DNA of 15,517 nucleotides from an uncultured Akkermansia sp. (GCA_947585525.1 CANPXA010000019.1:1-15517); one strand, 5' to 3'. Shown: positions 9,273 to 15,124, counted from the stretch's first letter. The notes: a model not told the origin generated them from the letters alone. Translations and numbers: made by a program.

Positions 9273-9308
9273 AAAAAGAGAACCGCCCCTTCGCGGAAGG
9301 AGCGGTTC
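9273..9308 (-). terminator. Rho-independent terminator for the thioredoxin gene
   Basis: The stem GAACCGC/GCGGTTC (9280-9286 with 9302-9308) continues, after one mismatch, with CCTTC/GAAGG and a 3-base loop at 9293-9295. On the minus strand it is followed directly by a run of five T (9273-9277), so it ends transcription from thioredoxin. On the plus strand, towards which the antiporter gene runs, no T run follows, so it is at best a weak stop in that direction. Confidence 0.85.
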
Positions 9309-9332
9309 CCGAAGAATACTCTGTTCTGCCGC

Positions 9333-9650
9333 TTACAGCAAAGCTTTCAGATGCGAAATGATGTTATCCTTGGAAGTGGCTCCGACAATCGTATCCACCA
9401 GCTCTCCGTTCTTGAAGAACAGAAGGGTCGGAATTGATCGAATGCCGAAACGGTTGGCGAGATCTTTGTTGACGTCCACATCTGCTTTACAGACTTTGGC
9501 GACACCAGCCATCTCTGTTGAAACCTGATCCACGATCGGGGAGATCATTTTGCAGGGACCACACCAAGTTGCCCAAAAATCAACCAACACGGGGACGGCT
9601 GAACCAAGCACCTCGGATTCAAAATTCGCTTCTGTTATTTGCAATGCCAT
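9333..9650 (-). CDS. trxA: Thioredoxin
   Basis: This 105-residue protein has the length and motifs of canonical thioredoxin. The active site WCGPC is at residues 29-33 within VDFWATWCGPCKM, the cis-proline region is SIPTLLFF (about 72-79), and a C-terminal GATSKDNIISHLKALL helix closes the fold. It reduces protein disulfides in the cytoplasm with electrons from thioredoxin reductase, which is not in the window. The reading frame stays open upstream to 9788, but those extra residues are basic low-complexity sequence antisense to the 3' end of the neighbouring gene's coding strand frame, so the start MALQITEANF at 9650 is chosen. There is no clear Shine-Dalgarno sequence. It lies 58 bases downstream of the Pro/Met-rich membrane protein gene on the same strand and could share its transcript. 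Confidence 0.97.
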   Translation of the reverse strand: MALQITEANFESEVLGSAVPVLVDFWATWCGPCKMISPIVDQVSTEMAGVAKVCKADVDVNKDLANRFGIRSIPTLLFFKNGELVDTIVGATSKDNIISHLKALL

Positions 9651-9708
9651 GAGAATTTTCTTTTCTTTAATTTGATGAATTGTGTACGACCTTTTGTTGA
9701 CTATTTGT

Positions 9709-10581
9709 TTACTCTTCCTCTTCATCACCGGAATCCTCCTCAGCCTCGGACGTTTCCGAAGAGGACGAGGAGTCGGTGGAATCATCACCGGCGGCTGCAG
9801 CGGAGGGTTCCCCGAAGAGGTATGCCGATACGCGGTTAGGTGTTTGGTCCGCCGAGTAAACGGTATAGAAGAAGAAGAGCCCCACGAGCAAAGCCGCTAT
9901 GGAAATACCCAGTTGGACGGGACTCGGCGGAGTTTCCTCCTCATCCTCCTCTTGGGTATGTTTGGCCGTTTGTCGAGAGAGTCCGGCAGGTTTGGTAAAG
10001 CCTGCAGGCTTCGGCGAGGTGGGAGCGGAAGGCTTACCTAGAGGAGCCGTTGCCGCCGGCATGGAAATCGTGGGGGTCGATGGAGCTGCCCCGCCGGAAG
10101 GACGCAGCTTAGGCGTTCCTCCCGCAGCAGGAGCTTGCCCCGGAGGCGTCGGACGAGTCAACGGAACGGTAGCAGCCGGAGGAGTCGGAGCCGTCGGAGA
10201 CACGGGAAGTGGTCTTGGCTGCATCACAGGGGGCATCCCGGGCGGCTGAGGCATCATGGGACGTCCCATGGGAACCGGACGCACAGGAGCCATGGGAACC
10301 GGCATATTCGGAACCACCGGTGGCACAGGAGCCATAGGCTGCTGCATCGGCATACCCGGAGCCTGCGGCAGGGGTGCCATGGGAACAGGCATGGGCGCAG
10401 AAGGTGGCATGGGAACCCCGGGAACGACTCCGCCCTGCGGAGCAGCACCTGGAGGAGGAATCGGAGCCATGGGGCGTACCGGAATGGAAGGTGCCACAGG
10501 AACCCCCGGAGGCGTCGGCATGGGAGGAGCCGAAGGCGGCACTGGAGGCATAGGAGGCTGGGGTGCAGGAGGAGTGCTCAT
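9709..10581 (-). CDS. Pro/Met-rich single-pass membrane protein with acidic tail, unknown function
   Basis: This 290-residue protein has three parts. Residues 1 to about 200 are low-complexity, dominated by Pro, Met, Ala and Val in PMAP/PMPP-like units, with 17 methionines in the first 120 residues and no cysteine or tryptophan anywhere. Residues about 222-243 (VQLGISIAALLVGLFFFYTV) are one membrane segment. Residues 259-290 are Ala/Ser-rich and end in a strongly acidic tail. A short acidic stretch (QEEDEEE) precedes the membrane segment. There is no N-terminal signal peptide, so a cytoplasmic N-terminus is likely but not shown. I recognise no domain. The frame is supported by its own TATAAT promoter, by the stop placed just before thioredoxin, and by the clean three-part protein architecture. 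The opposite strand is also open here only because of the repetitive composition. Confidence 0.75.
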   Translation of the reverse strand: MSTPPAPQPPMPPVPPSAPPMPTPPGVPVAPSIPVRPMAPIPPPGAAPQGGVVPGVPMPPSAPMPVPMAPLPQAPGMPMQQPMAPVPPVVPNMPVPMAPVRPVPMGRPMMPQPPGMPPVMQPRPLPVSPTAPTPPAATVPLTRPTPPGQAPAAGGTPKLRPSGGAAPSTPTISMPAATAPLGKPSAPTSPKPAGFTKPAGLSRQTAKHTQEEDEEETPPSPVQLGISIAALLVGLFFFYTVYSADQTPNRVSAYLFGEPSAAAAGDDSTDSSSSSETSEAEEDSGDEEEE

Positions 10582-10618
10582 AGCAGTATAGAATGGCTAC
10601 CCGATGCAACGGGTTTCT

Positions 10619-10649
10619 ATTATATTGCACCTTTTTTGCGGCAATGCAA
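10619..10649 (-). promoter_or_regulatory. Candidate promoter for the Pro/Met-rich protein gene (and thioredoxin)
   Basis: On the minus strand a perfect TATAAT lies at 10619-10624. The best -35 is TTGCAT at 10644-10649, with a long 19-base spacer. The leader before the ATG at 10581 is about 30 bases and contains a small hairpin ACCCG/CGGGT (10599-10614). There is no Shine-Dalgarno sequence between the hairpin and the ATG. Confidence 0.55.
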
Positions 10650-10774
10650 GCTGAAAACGCATTCAAAAGTAATTTTTTTTAGAGCGCATTGCCACACGTG
10701 TCCCAATAAAATTTTCTCCGGTCTCATTCAACCCATTCCCCAGGGCAACCGCATCAGGAAATGCGGGAGCCTAT

Positions 10775-10816
10775 TTACGAGTTACGAATTACGAATTACG
10801 AATTACGAATTACGAT
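10775..10816 (+). repeat. Tandem 7-base repeat, left tract of copy D
   Basis: Six consecutive 7-base units: TTACGAG, four TTACGAA, then TTACGAT. The tract is the outer part of the left arm of the inverted repeat; the right arm carries the same unit in reverse complement at 10993-11027. Unit number differs between repeat copies, which suggests slippage or recombination. Confidence 0.9.
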
Positions 10817-10992
10817 TTGAAAATAATGCGCGCTACGCGCGTTTTGGTGGGGTAAAGTGCTCGATGGGCGAGCTTGAGTCAAAGCGGTATGGCGTAACTC
10901 CGGACGTTTTCCTTCTGTCAACGCACCCTCATTCTCGAAAACTTCGTTTTACTTTCGCTCCGCATCTCCGCGCGTAGCGCGCTAAAATCCAA

Positions 10993-11027
10993 ATCGTAAT
11001 TCGTAAATCGTAAATCGTAAATCGTAA
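10993..11027 (+). repeat. Tandem 7-base repeat, right tract of copy D
   Basis: Five consecutive units: ATCGTAA, TTCGTAA, then three ATCGTAA. The same position in copy A has four units and in copy C one unit (13088-13094). The tract is followed at once by the closing GC-rich hairpin. Confidence 0.9.
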
Positions 11028-11127
11028 ATGGGCGAGCTCCGCTCGCCTCCGCTTGTTGGGATCGCGTTTTTCTTGGGACACATGTGGACCCTTGCGGACA
11101 TATCAGCCGAGTCGGTCAGACAACAAC

Positions 11128-11601
11128 TCAAACTTCCTCGGAGAAATCAAATTTGCGGAACTTCCACAGCCCGGAATCAGGTTGGCGCGAGTCCCATAGC
11201 AAGATGCCCATGGCGCCGAGGAGTAGCACGCGAAGTCCTGTATCGGTTGGGTAATTGACAATGCTGTGGGGGCTGCCCAGACAGTTGCAAGTGAGATCGA
11301 GCCCGCGAATCCAACCTTGGACGTAGAGAAAGAGGAATGTAGCGGTCATGACCGATCCCCAGAGGGTGGCACCGCGGTATGCAAGACGAAAGAGGAGACA
11401 GACTCCGACCACGAGTTCCATGCCGACACCGATGCAGGCGAGGGGGAGAGAGAAGGTTTGCGGCAGCAAGCGACTTCGCGTGATGAAGTCGGCGGTCTCG
11501 CTCAGTTGAGTAATTTTGAGCAGACCTACCGTAAGGAAGAACAGACCAAAACCAATGCGCAGAAGAAAGAGGAGCAGGCGTAGGATGAAGGGCTTCCGCA
11601 T
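11128..11601 (-). CDS. MauE/DoxX-like membrane protein
   Basis: This 157-residue protein has four predicted membrane segments (about 9-29, 52-72, 77-97 and 120-136). The order and the short loop motif CNCLG at 105-109, after the third segment, match the MauE/DoxX superfamily, whose members carry CxC or CGCFG at this place. Known relatives are linked to methylamine dehydrogenase maturation, disulfide handling or thiosulfate oxidation; the substrate here is unknown. The start at 11601 is 12 bases downstream of the exonuclease III stop on the same strand, so the two are an operon. No Shine-Dalgarno sequence is visible. No T-run terminator follows; a GGG/CCC inverted repeat at 11075-11091 is not followed by T residues. 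Confidence 0.75.
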   Translation of the reverse strand: MRKPFILRLLLFLLRIGFGLFFLTVGLLKITQLSETADFITRSRLLPQTFSLPLACIGVGMELVVGVCLLFRLAYRGATLWGSVMTATFLFLYVQGWIRGLDLTCNCLGSPHSIVNYPTDTGLRVLLLGAMGILLWDSRQPDSGLWKFRKFDFSEEV

Positions 11602-11613
11602 ACAGGTGGGGTG

Positions 11614-12372
11614 TTATTGGATGGAGAGAGAGACAGGGCAGTGGTCGGATCCTGTGATAGAAGGGTGAATTTCTGCTTCCTTGACCCGAGGCATCAGACA
11701 TTCGCTGACGCAGAAGTAATCAATGCGCCAACCCACGTTGCGTGCCCTAGCCCCGCCGCGGAAGCTCCACCAGGTGTAGGCATCCCGTTGTTCAGGATGC
11801 AGGCGGCGAAAGGTGTCGGCAAATCCGCTCGTGAGCAAGGTGGAAAAATCGGCTCTTTCCTCATCGGAGAATCCGGCGCTGAAATGGTTGGCATCTGGAC
11901 GCGCTATGTCAATTTCTTCGTGAGCTACGTTGAGGTCGCCGCAAAAAATGACCGGTTTTTTTAGCGCTAGTTCGGTCACGTACGAACGGAAAGCTGCATC
12001 CCATTCCTGGCGATAAGGCAAGCGGGCAAGTTCGTTCTGTGAGTTGGGTGTGTAGCAGTTCACGAGGTAAAAATCAGAAAATTCCATGGTCGCTACACGT
12101 CCTTCATTGTCGTGTTCCGGACGACCGATTCCGGTGGAGGTGGAGAGAGGAGCTACACGGGAGAGGATGAGGACGCCGGAGTAACCCGGACGCACGGCAG
12201 GGTTCCAGAGGCTGTGCGACCAACTTGCGAGCCACAGGTCGGGAACTTGCTCCGGTCGAGCCTTTACTTCCTGGAGACAGAGCACGTCCGGGGCGAGTTC
12301 GTCCATGCTCTCCGGGAGACCTTTCCCCAAGGCGGCTCTCAACCCGTTTACGTTCCAGCTTACCAATTTCAT
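11614..12372 (-). CDS. xth: Exodeoxyribonuclease III (AP endonuclease, EEP family)
   Basis: This 252-residue protein has the family's usual length and a full set of catalytic motifs. The metal and active-site residues are N7 (WNVNGLRA), E35 (LQEVK), Y107 (NCYTPN), D146 and N148 (CGDLNVAH), D218 (WRIDYF) and D243-H244 (GSDHCP). It cuts DNA 5' to abasic sites and removes 3' blocking groups in base-excision repair; it is cytoplasmic and needs Mg2+. It heads an operon with the MauE-like gene. The ATG at 12372 lies 9 bases after a strong promoter, which fixes the start. Within the family it is the ExoA/XthA type rather than an endonuclease/phosphatase toxin. Confidence 0.96.
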   Translation of the reverse strand: MKLVSWNVNGLRAALGKGLPESMDELAPDVLCLQEVKARPEQVPDLWLASWSHSLWNPAVRPGYSGVLILSRVAPLSTSTGIGRPEHDNEGRVATMEFSDFYLVNCYTPNSQNELARLPYRQEWDAAFRSYVTELALKKPVIFCGDLNVAHEEIDIARPDANHFSAGFSDEERADFSTLLTSGFADTFRRLHPEQRDAYTWWSFRGGARARNVGWRIDYFCVSECLMPRVKEAEIHPSITGSDHCPVSLSIQ

Positions 12373-12381
12373 GACACATTC

Positions 12382-12410
12382 AGGGTATCATAGACAGCTC
12401 ACTCTGTCAA
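12382..12410 (-). promoter_or_regulatory. Promoter of exonuclease III
   Basis: On the minus strand, a perfect TTGACA (12405-12410), a 17-base spacer and TACCCT (12382-12387) preceded by TGA (extended -10 type). The -10 box ends 9 bases before the ATG, the same spacing as at the U32 gene. The promoter borders repeat copy B, whose left end begins at about 12414-12418. Confidence 0.6.
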
Positions 12411-12417
12411 CGTGGTT

Positions 12418-12644
12418 GAATCAAGGAACAGGGCATCCGCATGAGAAAATGCGGTTGCCTATTTACGATTTACAAGACGCTCGACGGCCCCGTGTAGGGC
12501 GCACGCGAAGCGTGCGGTAAGACCGATTGGACAAAAGCGCAGCTTTTGCCCGCAGGGCTCAGCACCGATAGGACGGCGCTGAGTCAATGTGGTGCCGACG
12601 AGTCAAATTACGAATTACGATTTATTAATAATGTGCGCGTTGCG
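12418..12644 (+). repeat. Mosaic hairpin repeat, copy B
   Basis: First of two copies in the 739-base gap between exonuclease III and HemW. It starts with GAATCAAGGA, as copy C does, and has the leading hairpin GGCA-t-CCGCAT, loop GAGAAA, ATGCGG-t-TGCC (12432-12459). Then come a 6-base stem GCACGC/GCGTGC with a GAA loop (12501-12515), the 82-base central block shared with copy A (12525-12606) with hairpins at 12532-12548 and 12558-12583, two TTACGAA-type units (12608-12621) and a part of the GCGCG palindrome module. It ends there: the inverted right arm and the closing hairpin are missing. Confidence 0.8.
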
Positions 12645-12797
12645 TAAATTTTTCGAATCATCAGTGTGTGCGGATGAGTTTGCTAGATTCGTCATCTTGA
12701 TGACCGTTTGTTGTCATGATTCTTGATACGTATAAACGATGACATCAATCAATAAGAGCATTCTCTGTGTTGGTGCACTTCTCTCAAATGCGTTTAC
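12645..12797. other. Spacer between repeat copies B and C, no gene seen
   Basis: This stretch is richer in A and T than its surroundings and shows no similarity to the repeat modules. It has one separated inverted repeat, TGTCAT (12712-12717) with ATGACA (12739-12744). A short open frame starting at 12739 runs into repeat copy C and is unlikely to be a gene. Confidence 0.5.
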
Positions 12798-12800
12798 CCT

Positions 12801-13097
12801 GAATCAAGGACCAGGGCAAAGGCATGAGGAAATGCGTTTGCCATTTACAAGACAGCCGACGGCTGTAAGGCCGATTATAGCCAAAAGCGATAGCTTTTGT
12901 CCCAACGGGATGAGGAGTCGTGAGGCGACTCCGAAGCAACTGACGATGGGGCGGCGTCAATGGGAACAAAGCCGGCGAGACGGCTGGGCATAGTTCCGGA
13001 CGCTTTCCTTGCAGCGATAACCCGTGATTTCATTTACCGACTATGCTCATGCATTGCACAGTCCGCGCGTAGCGCGCTAACATCCAAATCGTAAATG
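12801..13097 (+). repeat. Mosaic hairpin repeat, copy C
   Basis: Same orientation as copy B. It begins with GAATCAAGGA and the leading hairpin GGCAAA-g-GCAT, loop GAGGAA, ATGC-g-TTTGCC (12815-12842). Hairpins follow in series: ACAGCC/GGCTGT (12852-12866), CAAAAGC/GCTTTTG (12882-12899), GGAGTCG/CGACTCC (12914-12932) and AGCCG/CGGCT (12970-12985). A block GATGGGGCGGCG is shared with copy A and a stretch ending in TCCGGACGCTTTCCTT with copy D. The right end has the GCGCG palindrome and one ATCGTAA unit (13088-13094) but no closing hairpin. It ends about 15 bases from the HemW stop codon. Confidence 0.8.
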
Positions 13098-13111
13098 ACT
13101 TATCCTGTTCC

Positions 13112-14191
13112 CTAGAGAAGCTGGGTGGCGATTTCGTCTGCAAGAAGGAAACCTCGTGGGGTGAGGGTGAGTCGCGAACCGGAAAGATTGCAGAGTCCTT
13201 CGGAAGAGAGTGTGTGGAGGAGGTCGGAGCGATTTTCCGGAATGAGAGAGAGGGGGATACCTTCATCGGTGCGCAGACCGAGACCGATGAGTTCTGTGCG
13301 ACGTTGTTCCGGGGTGAGTTTTTCGACGGAGCCCGGAGGGAGAAGCCCTTGGGCAAGGGCGTTCATATAGCCCATCGTGTCGTGTGCATTTTCATAGCGT
13401 ACACCGTGCACGGTACCGCAGGCGCCCGGACCGAGCCCCGTGTAATCCTCGCCCTGCCAGCAGGACAGGTTGTGCAAAGATCGGGTGGAGGCAGAGCGCG
13501 CATAGTTGGATATCTCATAGTGTCGAAACCCGGCGGCAGTGAGTATATCATGCGCCATGGCGTACAGTCGCACCTGTTTTTCTTCCTCCGGTGTCGGGAG
13601 TTTAGCGAATGGTGTCCCCGGTTCCGGCGTGAGGTTGTAGGTTGACAGATGATCCGGTTCGCAGGCAACGGCTTGTTCAAGTGTGTTCCTCCATGTATTT
13701 GCTGATTGGTGGGGCAAGCAAAATATGAGGTCCATATTCACTTGAGGGATGCCGACCTCACGCAGCAGGGAAACGCTCTCGCGTATTTGTGCGGGTGAGT
13801 GTTCTCGACCAAGAAAACGAAGCTCGCCGGGATCAAAAGACTGGGCTCCCAGGGAAATTCGCGAGATGCCCAATTCGTGCCAATGCCGAGCCTTAGAGGA
13901 GGTGAAGGTAGCGGGGTTGGCTTCTAGGCTCCATTCACGTAGTTGCGAAAAATCCAGATGCTCTCGCAGTCCGTCCACCAGCTGCTGCAGGTGTGTCGGT
14001 GAGAGCATACTCGGCGTTCCTCCTCCAAAGTAGAGCGTGTCCGGTTTTGCCCCCTCCGGCAGACGCAGTCGTGCCTCCCTTGCAACTGCTTTGACAAACG
14101 CACGAATGTTGGTCGCTCCCGGCGTGTGTTTGTAGAATGCGCAGTAGGGACACACCCGATGGCAGAAGGGCACGTGGACGTAGAGGTGCAT
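13112..14191 (-). CDS. hemW: Radical SAM heme chaperone HemW
   Basis: This 359-residue protein opens with the radical SAM cluster motif CHRVCPYCAF (C10, C14, C17). The CX3CX2CXF pattern, with Phe instead of a fourth Cys, separates HemW from the coproporphyrinogen oxidase HemN (CX3CX2CXC). The SAM-binding GGGTPS lies at 56-61, EANPATF at 90-96, and the HemN/HemW C-terminal domain follows (YNLTPEPGTPF, then HYEISNYARS, then GLGPGACG). HemW binds heme and delivers it to membrane respiratory enzymes; it uses a 4Fe-4S cluster and SAM. The start MHLYVHVPFC is typical for the family. It lies 49 bases downstream of the MBL-fold gene on the same strand and may be cotranscribed. It is often annotated as an oxygen-independent coproporphyrinogen oxidase, which the motif argues against. 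Confidence 0.93.
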   Translation of the reverse strand: MHLYVHVPFCHRVCPYCAFYKHTPGATNIRAFVKAVAREARLRLPEGAKPDTLYFGGGTPSMLSPTHLQQLVDGLREHLDFSQLREWSLEANPATFTSSKARHWHELGISRISLGAQSFDPGELRFLGREHSPAQIRESVSLLREVGIPQVNMDLIFCLPHQSANTWRNTLEQAVACEPDHLSTYNLTPEPGTPFAKLPTPEEEKQVRLYAMAHDILTAAGFRHYEISNYARSASTRSLHNLSCWQGEDYTGLGPGACGTVHGVRYENAHDTMGYMNALAQGLLPPGSVEKLTPEQRRTELIGLGLRTDEGIPLSLIPENRSDLLHTLSSEGLCNLSGSRLTLTPRGFLLADEIATQLL

Positions 14192-14240
14192 GATGGGGTT
14201 GGATCAAGTTGGATCCCCTTGGCGCGATGTAGAAATGCCG

Positions 14241-15008
14241 TTACCGTTCAATAATTTCGTTGTCGTCAGGGACGAGGACGTTAGACAGGTTGAGAGCGCG
14301 GATGTCTGCGCGGGTAACAGTGAGGTGACTCACCGTGTCCATGTGACTCGCAATGATACAGGCGTCCGGCACGCAGGAGGAGAGAGCTTGGACATCTGTA
14401 AGATTCATGATGAGTCGGTCTCCGGAGGCAACACTGGCGCCACAGGCGTTGATGACAATGACCTCGGGATGGAAGGAATTCAGAGCGGTTTGCACTTCCG
14501 GACACCAGATGGTATCTCCGGCGACGTAGAGTGTTTTTTCTCCTGAGGATGAGAAGACGACGCCCATAGCGTCGTACGGCATACCGATGCTTTCACAAAT
14601 GGGTTTGATGATGGAGCGTTCTCCGTGCTGGGTACCGGTTTTAAAGAGACGAATGCCGAGGAAATCCGTTCCGTTTTCTGTGAGGATGCGTACATCCGTA
14701 AACCCGTGTTGTGTGATGATTTGGCTGTCCGCTTCATTTTGCACGAAAAAGGGAATATCCTTCCGCAGAGCTTCCAGTGCGATCTCATCAATGTGATCCG
14801 GATGCCAATGCGTCAGAATCACGGCATCCACCCGGACGATTTCTTCTACGCTGATGGGTAATTCACAGCGAGGCTGACGAACCTCCGGATGGACAGCCGA
14901 ATCAAAGCCGGGCATGGATTCCTTTGGCATCAACCAGGGGTCAATCAGGAACCGGGTGTTGTTGTAAGTAATGACGAGTGTGGCGTTTCTTATTTGGTGA
15001 ATTTTCAT
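14241..15008 (-). CDS. MBL-fold metallo-hydrolase, UlaG-like
   Basis: This 255-residue protein has the metallo-beta-lactamase core. The N-terminal strands end in FLIDPWLMP, the metal motif THWHPDHID is at 66-74 (H67, H69, D71, H72), and further likely ligands are H128 (GTQHG), D165 (VAGDTIW) and H222 (ASHMD). The arrangement resembles UlaG-type and related phosphodiesterase-like hydrolases of unknown substrate; L-ascorbate lactonase activity is not supported by any neighbour. It has no signal peptide and is probably cytoplasmic. It is downstream of nagB on the same strand but separated from it by a terminator, and upstream of hemW. No Shine-Dalgarno sequence precedes the ATG at 15008. Confidence 0.85.
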   Translation of the reverse strand: MKIHQIRNATLVITYNNTRFLIDPWLMPKESMPGFDSAVHPEVRQPRCELPISVEEIVRVDAVILTHWHPDHIDEIALEALRKDIPFFVQNEADSQIITQHGFTDVRILTENGTDFLGIRLFKTGTQHGERSIIKPICESIGMPYDAMGVVFSSSGEKTLYVAGDTIWCPEVQTALNSFHPEVIVINACGASVASGDRLIMNLTDVQALSSCVPDACIIASHMDTVSHLTVTRADIRALNLSNVLVPDDNEIIER

Positions 15009-15059
15009 CGTATGATGGCTTTGCTCTTTTTGGGATGTTCGGATGCCTCGTTCTCGTTG

Positions 15060-15094
15060 AAAAAAACGAGGACGAGTGACCCGTTTGCCACTCG
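15060..15094 (-). terminator. Rho-independent terminator for nagB
   Basis: On the minus strand the stem CGAGTG/CACTCG (15089-15094 with 15073-15078, 10-base loop) is followed after CCTCG by a run of seven T (15060-15066). It lies about 30 bases past the nagB stop and separates it from the MBL-fold gene. Confidence 0.8.
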
Positions 15095-15124
15095 CCCCCG
15101 CGAGAATTTTTATCTCTGCACGCT

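Larger units (their letters stand above)
10738..11047 (+). repeat. Mosaic hairpin repeat, copy D (most complete)
   Basis: This fills most of the 546-base gap between the Pro/Met-rich gene and the MauE-like gene. In order it has: a leading hairpin GGC-aa-CCGCAT, loop CAGGAA, ATGCGG-ga-GCC (10744-10771); six 7-base TTACGAA-type units; a GC palindrome GCGCGCTACGCGCG (10828-10841); a middle part with hairpin GCTCG/CGAGC (10859-10873) and a stretch ending in TCCGGACGTTTTCCTT that copy C shares; the palindrome again, inverted (from 10970); five ATCGTAA units; and a closing hairpin GGCGAGC/GCTCGCC (11031-11047). The inner parts of both heptamer tracts plus palindromes form a long inverted repeat. 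The flanks 10650-10737 and 11048-11127 hold no gene that I can see. Confidence 0.8.

Noticed and set aside
9651..9788. N-terminally extended thioredoxin starting at 9788
   Set aside because: The extra 46 residues are basic low-complexity sequence read in another frame of the Pro/Met-rich gene; canonical thioredoxin starts at MALQITEANF.
10135..10977. 280-residue Arg/His-rich open frame on the plus strand
   Set aside because: It is antisense to the Pro/Met-rich gene and arises from its repetitive GC-rich codons; it then runs through repeat copy D. The protein is low-complexity with no domain and no promoter.
11075..11091. GGGACACATGTGGACCC inverted repeat as a terminator for the MauE-like gene
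   Set aside because: No T run follows on either strand, so it is not a standard intrinsic terminator.
12739..12993. 84-residue open frame with a signal-peptide-like start
   Set aside because: The hydrophobic beginning is short and the frame then reads through repeat copy C, so most of the protein would be repeat-encoded. No support from codon use or ribosome-binding site.
12418..13097. Repeat region as a CRISPR array
   Set aside because: The units are not regularly spaced identical repeats with unique spacers, and no cas genes are in the window.
13112..14191. Oxygen-independent coproporphyrinogen oxidase HemN
   Set aside because: The cluster motif has Phe instead of the fourth Cys and the protein is 359 residues, both of which fit HemW and not HemN.
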